Shown here piece by piece: positions 1-12,700 of a stretch of DNA of 64,000 nt. Under the pieces are notes generated by a model. It was not told the origin of the DNA. It saw only the letters and a program-made list of their open reading frames with translations, and made no database searches. The first letter of the stretch is position 1, and each line of letters begins with the position of its first letter. Position numbers and translations under genes: made by a program. Origin of the DNA: Thinopyrum elongatum (taxonomy: Eukaryota; Streptophyta; Magnoliopsida; Poales; Poaceae); contig CM022302.1 of the NCBI GenBank assembly GCA_011799875.1, positions 98,907,494 through 98,971,493 on the forward strand, written 5' to 3'.

Positions 1-438
1 TTACGCTGTATGAAATTACAATTCAGTACTCACAGAACTATACCATAAGTACAAGAAAGGAGGGTACAAAAACTATAAAAGGTCCAACTTAGGTTGGGAC
101 AGATGAAAATAAAATAAATATCACTTTTCAGCAACAACTCATAATGCACTTGAAAAAAGTGTTTCAGTTCAACTAGTGTATAAGACTTCAGTGCAAAAAT
201 AAAACTTAACCAAAACAAATCCCCGAGAAAACATACACGAGTGAAACAATTGTTCAACCACATTCTCATCATGGAAAAAAGTTTGTAAAACATTGTGCCA
301 CACTTAAAAACATCACAAAATATACTGGTTATTACATAGTTGACAAGACATCCAAACACTACGTACAAAACCTACAATGCTTTCAAGACATAAATCACAC
401 AAGTATCCCATCCACTACGCAAATTATAACCATTTCTT
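1..438. other. AT-rich 3' flank of the Ulp1 locus, no gene seen
   Basis: This stretch follows the stop codon of the minus-strand Ulp1-like locus and may contain its 3' untranslated region. It is AT-rich. A 112-residue open frame on the minus strand has no recognisable domain and is rich in Phe, Tyr and Cys, as expected from translated AT-rich non-coding DNA. Confidence 0.5.
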
Positions 439-2316
439 CTATGCACCAGGAGCCAAAGCCTGAACCTCCTTGGGAAGCTCCGTCACCAGAAGCTGGTTAT
501 TCCGGTTGAACACAACTATATACAAATTCTCAGCATTCCAATCAACAATACGCGGCTGCAAAACAATAAAACAAATTATCAAAAATCATGACACATAAAA
601 AAAGGAATAGACAATCAGCCAAACACAGAAAGTGAAAACTGAACTAGAACCCACATCATTATTTCGAATGTTCTCAACGATCTTTTCACCATCATAGGTT
701 CCCGCATACTTCAGAGTATAATGGCCACATTCATTCGGCCCTTGAAATGGAACCTTGACAAACGCCGGTTTCTTTGCTAAAACCTCCCATTTGGGCTGCT
801 TGCTCGCATTATACTGAGCATCACCATACACAGCCTTCATTACTTGGACCAATCTAGAGATCTGTAAAAAAAAGAAAAGAAACCACACATTTCAGGTCTC
901 AGAAAAGCAGAAACAAGAGGCGGAAAAATTAATCTAGTACAGATAATAAATATCACTCACAATCTTCTCGCAGTCTTTGTGATAGGTGTTCTTTGAAGGA
1001 CGATGGTTCTTCCCATAAGGTAAAGGGTCAAGGATGTCAACAGTACTTCGGTACCGATTCATGACATATAAGGAAAAGTGCGACACTTTCAAACCCATTG
1101 ATAAAACCCTAGGTTTGAATAGAGGCATCATGACCTAAAAACAAATGACCAAAAAGAGATATTAAATATTCAAAATAAAAAACCAGCATCACAGCAAACA
1201 AATAACACCAAAAATCAGCTAGTAGATCTCACAAGGTCGGCACTGAGCAAGTCTTCCCCATCTTGAACATAGCTCTTGAAATCTCTTGCTACACTCTCCA
1301 CATTAAAATCTTTATCTTCATCACCATAAAACGAACAGTCAAGCACAACCTGTGAAAATCCAAAAAGAAATAGACAGGGGAAAAGGATCAACAAGGAAAG
1401 TATTTTAAAAACTCGTAAAACAACAGGCAAGATCCTTCACAGAAACAAACGATCTGATTCATTACCGTGATGAAATATGGACTCAGCAAGATCCTTTTTC
1501 CAGATGCGAAATCAACATTTCTTTGGGGATCTAGCTTCCAATCATCAATGAGGAAGTCCATTACATCACCCTCCATCAGCTGTCCAGGTGCAAAAACTTC
1601 ACAGATGTGTTTGCCAGTGAAGGTAGTTACGCTATCATCGGGCTGAGGTATCATTGAGAACACAGTCCTGCAGCACACACAAGAACAAAAAACAGGGGAA
1701 GCAAGATAAGTCATTCATAGCAGTTCAAGTTATATAAAAATGAGCAGTTCAGGTCATATTTATCTAGCAGTTAGAAACAACAGAAGAAAACAAGAGGAAG
1801 CATAATGAGAGATACTCACTCGGCATACTTCTCACGTCCTTCATCACCAAGCAACATATTATAAAACTTGCGAGCCTTGTCCCGGTGAGGGAATTTATGA
1901 GGGTGAAGCTACTGCACAGGGGAGCAAAACTTTATAGGAGCTCTGGGTGCACGCTTCGTTCTTGTAACATTGCCAGACTTCAAAGCAGGATCCTTTCTAG
2001 CAACACCAGCTCTACGGCCCACTATTCCAGCAAGGGGAGATACACCCTTGGCAGCAGCGCTCCTTGTGACTCTTCCCATGCCAGCAATCTTGTCAAACGC
2101 ATCATCATCACTGTCTATCAATTGCACAATGGGATTCTTGGGTGCAGAGGAGCTCTCTGCACAAGTAGTCGTAGAACCTTTGAGAGCTCCCAATCGCCCC
2201 TTCATAGCACCAGATCTTGTCTTTTCGGGAGAACGCCCCTGGCTCAAATCAACAGCTACACGCTCGAGCTCTGCCAAAGATCCTGTAGTCATGCTCACCA
2301 AGATCCAGCCACTCAC
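439..2316 (-). pseudogene. Ulp1/C48 cysteine protease-like domain, second (C-terminal) copy
   Basis: Ulp1-type proteases cleave SUMO or related modifiers; many plant copies are carried by transposons. Reading 5' to 3' on the minus strand, in-phase exons are 2,316-1,820, 1,668-1,466, 1,349-1,233, 1,134-961, 861-about 656 and 555-439, with GT-AG introns. The first exon gives a basic, Ser/Ala-rich linker starting near MTTGSLAELERV. The later exons give the C48 fold: a His in SHFSLYVMN, an Asp in DILDPLPYGKN, and Gln plus Cys in FQGPNECGHYTLKY. All four catalytic positions are therefore present. The donor after NIRNND (GTGGGT) is my least certain junction. One in-frame TAG lies at 1,909-1,911, where CAG to TAG would restore the frame; otherwise the frame is open to the terminal TAG at 439-441. 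It lies directly downstream of a first Ulp1 domain on the same strand. Whether it is a separate gene or the C-terminal half of one protein is unresolved, because the phase does not carry over from the exon ending at 2,431. Confidence 0.75.
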
Positions 2317-4030
2317 CTGCAAATAAAAAAAGAAGGAGCGCAAAAAGGGTAAGTTCAAATACAGAATTCATGACAGTACTAGTCAAGAAGTACAAGCTGG
2401 AAACAAATACAAAAGGTCATGCATACGTACAGGGTTCGATGCCAAACAAACCCCGGAAGTCAACATCAAACACATCGCTAGTCGCGCAGGTATACAACAA
2501 AGTCTTTCTAATGTCAAGAATGTCCTTGTGGCTGTAATCCAACATTTCAATCACACCATCCTCCCGGCAATGATAGGTCTTGCAGTTTTGTAGCATAAAG
2601 AAGCCACAATCATGCCTGTTAACAAAAGAAAAAACAAAAGGGTACATCACAAATTCGAAATACAGTTATACAACCAAAAATTGGAAAACCACGCATTCCA
2701 GCAACAAAAACAACTAATAAAAATCATTAAAAACGGACACTCACGTGTTTTGCTGCTGTGGCACACGCACAAACTCGCAAGAGAAACCATTAACATGCGC
2801 CGGCGAGAACGGTTTGGCCCTGTCTACACTGGACTCCCTCCAAAGCTTCTTTATATTATCTGTCACAGTCCTTAAGAATCTAACTCCATCACTCCAGGTT
2901 TCATCGCGGAGTGAATCAAGACACTCGAAATGACGGAACCTCAAATTCAGAGCAATCAAGCACCAATGCCCAGATTCTTCAGTAGGCTTCATGGCAGCCA
3001 CAAATGACGGCGGATCAAAAGTAGGGAAAAGAAGTTGACAAAAAAAATTGCAGAGGAAAAATGAATTTAACAAATCATAATGAAACAAAATATTCAGCCT
3101 CCAAAACAATAAATAAAAGAGGGAAATTGAAATTCAGAAGTCCAAACAAATCAGATAATCATAAGTTCTAATTGAGTAAGCAACTCAGTACAAAAAATAA
3201 ATGCTACTCAAGTTTATATCCACTACCCAAACTTGCAACAAACATACCAGTTCAATTTCCTTGCGATAATAAGTGCAGCTTCAAAAAAGAAGCACACATC
3301 ATTCATAAGTATAGGGGGAAAAAGTAGGCTACTCAAGTTCATTCCCACCCCTAAACTTGCATGAAAACATGACAGTTCTAGTTCATGAGTACAATAAGTT
3401 CAAGTTCACCTACTTGGTCAAAACCATCAGCCCGTGATCTCGTGAACCACTGTAGCACATTGGCATCAATATTCCATCACGGATTTTGGTCTGTTGTACA
3501 AAAAGAACAACAACAGTTAGAAAATTGCCAAAATAACTTATCATCCTATGTAGAAAGCAAAATACTGACCGTCACCCATCTGGGAACTATCAACTTGTCA
3601 GTGTCTCGGTACTTCTGACGTAGAGAATATAAAACAACGTCAGCACTATTTGAGTTGAGCATGCCAGTGGGGACAAACGCTTTAGCAACAGAACAAACAC
3701 TGGCATCACATTCGCTATTTTGAAACATCGGCTTTTCACTAGGAAAACACAAAGATGACATGAATTAAAACTACTGCAATGACAACAATAGTCGTATGAG
3801 AGAAAGAAAAAGAGGCGAAAATGATACGGGCAAAATCTCAAACTAACCGTTTCCCACGGTTCGTGCGCAACCTCGTAACAGCGAAGAAAAACAAATCAAC
3901 CTTAGCAACATTAGCACCTTCTGCTTGCAGAAAAGAAAAGAAAAAAAAGAATAAGTTCAAGCACTACAAGTGAACATGTCCAAAATGCCATAACTGAGAA
4001 GTACGCCTCATTTACAAGTCCTTACCTGCA

Positions 4031-4183
4031 CTTTCAGGGTTTGACGACGGAAGATCTTCTGATGACAGCAATATGCCTGCGCTTTCAGGGTTTGACGATG
4101 GAACATCTTGCGATGACAGCAATATGGCTGCGCTTCCAGGGTCTGAAGACAGAAAATCCTGGGACGACAGGAGCGCCTCCTGC
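4031..4183 (-). repeat. Three 51-bp in-frame repeats (17 residues each)
   Basis: Units 4,031-4,081, 4,082-4,132 and 4,133-4,183 are similar direct repeats inside an acidic Ser-rich exon of the Ulp1-like locus. On the minus strand they encode variants of ILLSSQDVPSSNPESAG. The third unit is the most diverged. The multiple-of-three period keeps the frame open, which suggests expansion while the locus still coded. Confidence 0.85.
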
Positions 4184-4359
4184 GTCAAGGGGCCAGAAGA
4201 AATCGACAGAATTAAATCATCATCCTCAGATGGCACCTCCTCCACGCTAGACACGTCGGCATCTTCCAATGCATCACCATAATCAAGACCTCCAGGAGGG
4301 AAATTTTCAGGCAGCAAATCTTCAGAATCATAACCATTATCATTCTCAGCAATACCAAC

Positions 4360-4425
4360 ACCAGAAGATTTGCCATCAAGTATGCTGGCAACACCAGAAG
4401 ATTTGCCATCAAGTATGCTGGCAGC
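4360..4425 (-). repeat. Two 33-bp in-frame repeats (11 residues each)
   Basis: Units 4,360-4,392 and 4,393-4,425 are near-identical. On the minus strand they encode copies of ASILDGKSSGV in the same exon as the 51-bp repeats. This is a second, independent in-frame expansion in the disordered linker. Confidence 0.85.
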
Positions 4426-7400
4426 ACCAACATTCTCGTCAGCGACTTTGCCAACAACATCGCGCCCATTGCTCTATGGAAAAGCACAAGCATCTGCCCC
4501 AACAATAACGGTCGCCTCACGCTCAACATCAGCCATCTGAAAAAACAAAAATTCAGAGAGTGAAGAAAATGAGCAAAAATAACAATAAAAAACCCAGCAA
4601 GAGGTGTACATGCTAACTCTTACAAAAAACAGCAGTGAAAGCTGCATATAAAAATTAATGCAAGCACAGAAAAACAAACCTTAGCAGCATCCACAGCAAC
4701 ATCACCGATGTTGCTACTGCTATCATTTAAAGGAACATCACCGATGGTCGAACAAGGCTCATCACCAACAACATGATCAACAACAGGATCCTGATTCATA
4801 GTAATAAAGCAAAAACAATGCTCTTATTAGCAACAACACACAAAAATTTAAACTACACTTACAAAGGTAGATATCACCTACAATTATTAACGGTGCGGGA
4901 TAGAAAAATTAACATGTAAGGCACAGTGGTGCGCATGAAAATACAAGAATCTATATAAACACAATAAAAAATAAAAATAACCTTGCTCTTATCAGTAGAT
5001 GGATCATTAACTCCACAGTCAACAGCAACTTCAACACCATCAATGCTCTCCTGCATTAAAAAAACAAATGAACATCAGCAAGTTCAACTACAATACTGAC
5101 AGCAGAACAACATAGTAAAAAATGCAAACATCAAGGACTGACTCACCTAAACAACAGGGGACTCCAAACCAACATCATTCGTATGGTGGTCAGAAACATT
5201 AGCCTCAGTACCATTACCAGCCCTGCTGGCAGTGGCAGCAGCCTCATCCTGCTCAATCTGCCTCATAACAACATTAGCACCTTCTTCATATGGCTTGCAG
5301 CGAGAGTCTTGCATAGTTTTGAAACGCTTCATGTTGTTCAACAGACGAACGGAGCTCTGAATTAGTTGAGCAGCACCATCACGCATATCACTAATTAACA
5401 TTCTCTCCATCTCAATATAGTCCACTGCTTCCTCAGCATTAAAGTGATGACTGTCAGGGAGGATACCATTGATACAGCTTAGACGCTCAACTGTAGTTGG
5501 GACCTTTTCCAGCTCAGAACAAACATTAATAAAAATATGCTCAGCATGCTCCAACCCAGAAACAGCTACATTAATACCAAAACCCTGCCTCTGTGAAGTA
5601 CTAGCCTTGCTAGGGCCAGGGGGAACATAACTAGCACCCTCAACACTACGACCATTTCTCAACTCATCGTGCAGAGATGAAATCTTGGGAACCTGAGACG
5701 GCATCTCCAGGACTGGCCGTTTATACACCCGGAAAAAGACAACTTCCTCTTGAGTTTTCCACTACGAACAAGGGAAAAAAGTGTTAATTAATTGATACAA
5801 CACACAGGGAAAAATAAACATTATATTAACAAATTTAAATCCACAGTACTAACAAGCTTTCACTGTCAGTGCCAATTTGTTAGTATTTACAAACAGGTCA
5901 GTTGAACAAGAGATTCAGTTCAACCACACATGACACAACAGTACTAAAAATCATACATAAACCTCACAAAGCTTAAGAACTGACAAAATCTAAACAGATA
6001 ACTCTACAGTACACATATTCACTCCAGCAAAAACAACTATACCTAAAAAAAAGGTCTGCAAGACACGAGAGAAATAAAACTTATCGGAAGCTTCCCAAAC
6101 ACCCAAGTCCTTGGATCTGCATTGCCTCTTCTTATCAAATCTGCATCAGCCAGATCGGAAAGCTTGTCCTGATCCATGAAACATATGCGGGGGACTCGCA
6201 TGTCAGAATCCAAAATCTTGCCACGGATAAGGCAGTCAAGGTACATTAGTACAGGCCCTATAGCACAGCCTGTGATTGCCTTCCCAAGGGTAGCGCCATC
6301 TTGGTACCTGACAACGGCCCTTCTAAGCTCATCAACCATCAGCTGGCAATAATCCATATTAGCCATGTCCTCAATGACGAGATCCTCAAACATTGCTGCC
6401 TCTCTAGAAACACAAGTGGCAGCACTAGGCAACACGACTTTCATAAACACAATAATGAAGAACACTTTTAGAGCAAGGTCATCTTTGCTAGGATCCTTGA
6501 CAAGCACCTTGAGCTTCTCCCTCAAATCCTTCATCTTGATATCTTTGTTCCTGCTAATGTCAAGCTCCGATCTTAACTTCATCAGGGCGTCATCATATCC
6601 GTCCTCTGACGGCCTTGGTGCAGAACGACCACCACGAGGGAACCCAAATAGTTGCTGTATACCATCGCTAGTGATGCGAAGCTTCTTATTCGCCTCACCC
6701 ATGTCAAGAGTCATCGTATCAGGATCTATCTTCAGGTACAATACTCCCATCAGAGGGCGGGAAATGTTAGACTTCACCTTCCATTGGAAGATAGAACCAA
6801 AACCAGCTGCATGAACCCTATCAAGATGGCGACTCTCAAGCAAACGAGCACTAGCATCAATCTCTCTCAAAGAACATCGCACAGTTGTATTCAATCGCTG
6901 TGAGTCACCTTCAACCAAAGCAACTTTTCCGTCATTGCCTCTCACCGGCTTGACTGGACTCATAACGCTAATAGGCTGTAAATGAAAATAAAGAAGGCAC
7001 AACTTAATTCAATGAATATAAAAAACAAAACAAACATATGAAGCCGACAAGGAAAAAAAGATTGCACAAGTTCAACTATAAAAACAACATCAGTACCACC
7101 CTTAATTGATGCAAACAATGACCAGGCCTCACCTGGCCAACATACCAGCCCAGTCACAATTAAATCATTGCAAGTACAACTAGTAAGTCACATACAGTAC
7201 AAACACGTATCCCAGAACAAAAATATTGTTTTTACAAATATAATTAAGTCCGGTGTGCATGACTAATACTAATAAACACAAAAAATCACTAACATACTTC
7301 AGCAAAGACTAAAGCAATGGAATAAAAAAAATACCACTAACTACAAAATTTCAAATACTAAAAAGAAAAAAAAAACACATACCACTGCATATTCATCTTC

Positions 7401-8530
7401 AGAATTAACTTCAATATCATCTCCTTCAAATGCAGGATCTTCAGCTTCGACACGGGCACGCTTCTTCACACCTTTGTTCACCTTCGCAGGAGGAACTTTA
7501 AGCTTCCTATTTTCCTTCAACAAAGAGCGCTTTGGAATAGGAGACGAAGAAGGCTTCTTATTTGACAAAACTCATGGACTCCGGCGAATAGGGGAGCCAC
7601 CAAGTGTGCTTGGACCAATCTTCACAGCAACACTATCGCCATCAGCTATGCTATTACCAGGTTGGGAACCAGCTTTCACATAAAAAGTAACCCTCCCAAT
7701 GGTATTTAACGTCCAGAAAACTGCCAAATAAAATGCGTCCCAAGGGCTACGCCTCTGTGTGCCATCATGATTTGGATTTGCCATCTTCCTCTTCAAAACA
7801 ACTTTCTTTTCCTTAACTGTATCATGAGGAAACACTTGCGTCAAGCGAGTCTGCAACAGGTTTGTCTTGACAGGCATGTCAGTTCCATGAGATCCAGCAT
7901 CAACAGTTGCACAGGGCGCGTCACCACCTTCATCACCTCCACCTTTAGCAACTTGAGCAACATCCTCAGCGCTTCGTTGCACGCAAGCAGCCTTTTGACG
8001 TTGTTCCAACTCCTTTCTCCTCTGGAAATCACACTTTTTCTTTCTTTTCCTTTCGTCCTCCAGTTGTAATTGCATAGGAACATCCTCAGCCTGAGTAACA
8101 GGCTCAGTGCCATCAACACTCTGTGACTAAGTAACAGACAACTGCAAGCTCCCATCACCATCACCAAAATTAAGAGAATAAATTCCATCATTAATATCTT
8201 TCACAACATCAGCAATGTCCTCAACAGCAGCATGGCTATCATTAACTGCATAAACCAATAACATAAGCACACACATATAAAATTAAAACACAATTAACAT
8301 TGCAGAGACAAATAAAATAAGGCGCATAGCATCAGACACAAACAAAAGGAACAACTCATGTAACTAAACACATTTATGTATGCAAGGCTGTTAAAAAAGA
8401 GCAAATATAAGGGAAACACCAGCAACACTCGCAAGTTCTTCTAGAGGATTTGGTATCTCAAAAATAACATTCACAAGATCTTGAAAGCATTCTGATTTGT
8501 CAGAATCAGGAGGCACCGGCACTCCAACAT

Positions 8531-9475
8531 CTGCAACAACATCATAATCAGCAAAAAAAGAAAAAAAGAAAAGTACATGAACAAGCAATCAGTTCAACTA
8601 TATGAACACTACAAGTGCAACCAATAAAATAATATAACCCCACCACTCGCACACCGAAATTCAAAATGTCAGCTCTTTCAACATCATAGTAGTCCTTCTC
8701 AGACTACTACAAACTATTCAGGTGCCAGTACAACAGTTCAAACTACACAAGGTAATCAGTACTCCAACATGTGTGCAGGTTACATCGACCTAAAAACTAG
8801 ACATACCACACATTAACAACTATCAAAATCCATACATCTTGTAATGTCCATACGACAACACCTATACAACTAAAAACCTATTAAGCACCAGATCTGATAA
8901 AACATCATCAGCAGAAAACACAAAAAAAAGTTTCAGCACAACGAAATACTTGCATTCAACTTGTCTGGACTGGAAGATGTACCCATTGAGATCTACAGAC
9001 CTAAAATCTACTGAACCAGAACTGCAAGACACATGACCAAAAATTAGGGTTCTTACCTATTTCAGAAACGAAGGACGCCAAACAAAGCAAAACTCTTACC
9101 AGCAAAAACAAACTCCACCACCGAATCCAGTATCAGGCACGCGAGCCGCTCGTTTAAGAGCAAACGAACCCTAGCGAATCCAGCCTGAGACAGCACGAGA
9201 GCAACAACTTACAAATACAGGAAAAATCTGTACAGAAGAGGACGCAAGGGGAGTTGAGGGCAGAGCAAAGGAACCAACAGAGCACACAGACCTTCACCCT
9301 GGAGTTCAACCCGCCGGCCGACGCTCCCGCGGCGAAACAGGGGAAGCAGCTTGTATGCGAGAAGAGGAGAGGAGGGGAACAAAGAAGAAAGCAATTTGTG
9401 GAGGGGAGGGGAGGGGAACGGGGGAGAGCGGAGGTTAAAAGGTGAGTGGGAGAAAATCGACGGCTAAAGCCCACG
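8531..9475 (-). promoter_or_regulatory. Probable 5' region of the Ulp1-like locus
   Basis: Between the first supported coding exon and the array, 9,120-9,450 is GC-rich. On the minus strand it has long pyrimidine tracts (C/T runs near 9,350-9,420), as in many grass 5' untranslated regions. 8,580-9,050 is AT-rich and could be a first intron. No start codon, TATA box or transcription start can be fixed from sequence alone. Confidence 0.35.
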
Positions 9476-9707
9476 ATCGTGGAAGAAAAAGAAAAAGGGC
9501 AAAGCCCACTATCTCAGGGCAGTTACTAAAAATAATAGCAAAAATTAAATACAATAACAAAAAAAATTAATATATAGGGAGAAAATGAACGGCTAAAGTA
9601 CAAATAAGACATCATAACAGTACAATAAAAAATCTAAAAAAGTACAATTGAAATACCTTACATAGACTATACAAAATTAAGTACAATACTTCTCAAAATT
9701 AAGTACC
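9476..9707. other. AT-rich unique flank at the left edge of the tandem array
   Basis: This is a short unique AT-rich stretch between the 5' region of the Ulp1 locus and the first array unit, which begins at 9,708. The part 9,608-9,707 reappears in inverted orientation, with small indels, at 29,299-29,400. Confidence 0.8.
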
Positions 9708-12700
9708 GACCCCCCTCCCCCCCCGGCTCGGCCTCGCGCTAACGCGGCAGTGCACTCGTTTGACAAGCGCAGTGCGGTTATTCTGCCCCCCCCCCACGCA
9801 CCCACACCCCCTAAGATCGATAATGGGGCAAGTCATGTTACGGACTCGCTTCCGCATGCGATGCCGCAGCACGCCGCGTCGTCGCCTGCTACGGCTCGTT
9901 CCTGGCTCGGCCTCGACGGGATGGGCGAGGGGGGTCCCGACCCCCCTCCCCCCCAGCTTGGCATCGCGCTAACGCGGCAGTGCGCTTGTTTGACAGGCGC
10001 AGTGCGGTTATTATGTTCCCTCCCACGCACCCACACCCCCTAAGATAGATAATGGGAGCAAGTCCATACAAGGAAGATGTGTCAGTACAACTATGCCCCT
10101 CGGTGCGGTGCTGGTTTTTCCCCTAGAAAGATAGATAATGGGGGCAAGTCCATACAAGGAAGATGTGTCAGTACAACTATGCCCCTCGGTGTGGTGCTGG
10201 TTTTCCCCCTAAAAAGATAGATCATGGGACAAGTCATGTTACGGACATGCCTCCGCATGCGACGCCGCGGCACGACACGTCATCGCCTGCTACAGCTCGT
10301 TCCTGGCTCGGCCTCGCCGGATGGGGGAGGAGGGGTCCCGACCCCCCTTCCCCCCCGGCTCGGCTCGCTCTAACGTGGCAGTGCGCTCGTTTGACAGGCG
10401 CAGTGCGGTTATTCTGCCCACCCTTCCCACGCAGCCACACCCGCTAAAAAGATAGATAATGGGGGCAAGTCCATACAAGGAAGATGTGTCAGTACAACTT
10501 TGCCCTCGGTTCTGTTGCGTTTTTTCCCCCTAAAAGATAGATAAATGGGGGCAGAGCCCTCAAAAGGAGATGTGTCAGTACAACATGCCGCTCGGTGCGG
10601 TGGCTGTTTTTCCCCTAAAAAGATAGAATAATGGGGGCAAATCCATACATGGAGATGCGTCTTACCAACTATGCCCCTCGGTGCGGTGCTGGTTAGCCCA
10701 TAAAAAGATAGATAATGGGGCAATCCATACAAAGAAGATGTGTCAGTACAACTAGCAGCCCTCGGTGCGGTGCTGGTTTTTCCCTAAAAAGATAGATAAT
10801 GGGGTCAAGTCCTTACAAGGAAGATGTCAGTACAACTATGTCCCCTCGGTGTGGTGCTGGTTTTTCCCCTAAAAAGATAGATAATGGGGTCAATCCTTAC
10901 AAGAAGATTGTCAGTACAACTATGCCCCTCGGTGCGGTCTGGTTTTTCCCCTTAAAAGATAGATAATGGGGGCAAGTCCATACATGGAAGATGTGTCAGT
11001 ACAACTATGCCCCTCGGTGCGGTGTTGGTTTTCCCCCTAAAAAGATAGATAATGGGGCAAGTCATGTTATGGACTCGCTTATGCATGCGACGCCGTGGCA
11101 CGCCGCGTCGTCGCCTGCTAGGGCTCGTTCCTGGCTCGGCCTCGCCGGGATGGGGGAGGGGGGTCCCGACCCCCCTCCCCCCCGGCTCGGCCTCGCGATA
11201 ACGCGGCAGTGCGCTCGTTTGACAGGCGCAGTGCAGTTATTCTGTCCCCCCCACGCACACACACCCCCTAAAAGATAGATAATGGGGGCAAGTTCATACA
11301 AGGAAGATGTGTCAGTACAACTATGCCCCTCGGTGCGGTGCTGGTTTTTCCCCTAAAAAGATAGATAATGGGGCAAGCCCTGTTACAGACTCGCCTCCGC
11401 ATGCGACGCCGCGGCACGCCGCGTCATTGCCTGCTACAGCTCGTTCCTGGCTCGGCCTCGCCGGGATGGGGGAGGGGGGTCCCGACCCCCCTTCCCCCCG
11501 GCTCGGCCTCGCGCTAATGCGGCAGTGCGCTCGTTTGACAGGCGCAGTGCGGTTATTCTGTCCCCCCCCCACGCACCCAAACCCCCTAAAAAGATAGATA
11601 ATGGGGGCAAGTCCATACAAGGAAGATGTGTCAGTACAACTATGCCCCTCGGTGCGGTGCTGGTTTTTCCCTTAAAAAGATAGATAATGGGGGCAAGTCC
11701 TTACAAGGAAGATGTGTCAGTACAACTATGCCCCTCGGTGCGGTGCTAGTTTTTCCCCCTAAAACATAGATAATGGGGGCAAGTCCTTACAAGGAAGATG
11801 TGTCAGTACAACTATGCCCCTCGGTGCGGTGCCTGGTTTTCCCCTAAAAAGATAGATAATGGGCAAATCATGTTACGGACTCGCCTACGCATGCGACACG
11901 CGCACGCCCGCGTCTGCTGCTAGGACTCGTTCCTGGTCGGCCTCGCCGGGATGGGGGAGGGGGGTCCCGACCCCCTCCCCCCCCCCGGCTCGGCCTCGCG
12001 CTAACGCGGCAGTGCACTCGTTTGACAGGCGCAGTGCAGTTATTCTGTCCCCCCCCCCCACACACCCACACCCCCTAAGATAGATAATGGGGGCAAGTCC
12101 ATACAAGGAAGATGTGTCAGTACAACTATGCCCTCGGTGCGTGTGCTGGTTTTCCCCTAAAAAGATAGATATGGGGCAAGTCATGTCACGAACTCGCCTC
12201 CGCATGTAACACCGCGGCACGCCGCGTCGTCGCCTTGTACGGCTCGTTCCTGGCTCGGACTCGCCGGGATGGGGGGGTCCCGACCCCCCGACCCCGGCTC
12301 GGCCTCGCGATAACGTGGCAGTGCGCTCGTTACAGGCGCAGTGCGGTTATTCTGCCCCCCCCCCCCCACGCACCACACCCCCTAAAAAGATAGATAATGG
12401 GGGCAAGTCCATACAAGGAAGATGTGTCAGTACAACTATGCCCCTCGGTGCGGTGCTGGTTTTTCCCCTAAAAAGATAGATAATGGGGGCAAGTCCTTAC
12501 AAGGAAGATGTGTCAGTACAACTATGCCCCTCGGTGCGGTGCTGGTTTTCCCGCTAAAAAGATAGATAATGGGGGCAAGTCCATACAAGGAAGATGTGTC
12601 AGTACAACTATGCCCCTCGGTGCGGTGCTGGTTTTTCCCCTAGAAAGATAGATAATGGGGGCAAGTCCATACAAGGAAGATGTGTCAGTACAACTATGCC

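Larger units (their letters stand above)
2417..8530 (-). pseudogene. Grass Ulp1/C48-type protein: N-terminal region plus first protease domain
   Basis: In-phase minus-strand exons run 8,530-8,420, 8,245-7,383, 6,975-6,085, 5,761-5,147, 5,050-4,982, 4,790-4,681, 4,539-4,027, 3,921-about 3,850, 3,740-about 3,570, 3,491-3,410, 3,034-2,745 and 2,615-2,431 (or reading to TGA at 2,417). The N-terminal half has a Lys/Glu/Arg-rich helix (about 8,080-7,980), a basic nuclear-looking stretch (about 7,560-7,440) and a conserved globular region in the intact 6,975-6,085 exon, which I cannot name. The C-terminal half is a C48 domain: His in GHWCLIALNL, Asp in CLDSL, Gln in VPQQQNT and Cys in HDCGFFML. In-frame stops lie at 8,127, 7,572, 5,147, 4,474 and 3,410. 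The donor at 6,083-6,084 reads AT instead of GT, and the acceptor at about 3,035 reads AA instead of AG. The start codon lies upstream of 8,530 and was not found. It is non-functional as assembled, and probably transposon-associated. Confidence 0.7.

Noticed and set aside
30..368. A small secreted or membrane protein on the minus strand
   Set aside because: Composition is that of translated AT-rich DNA; no splice or promoter support.
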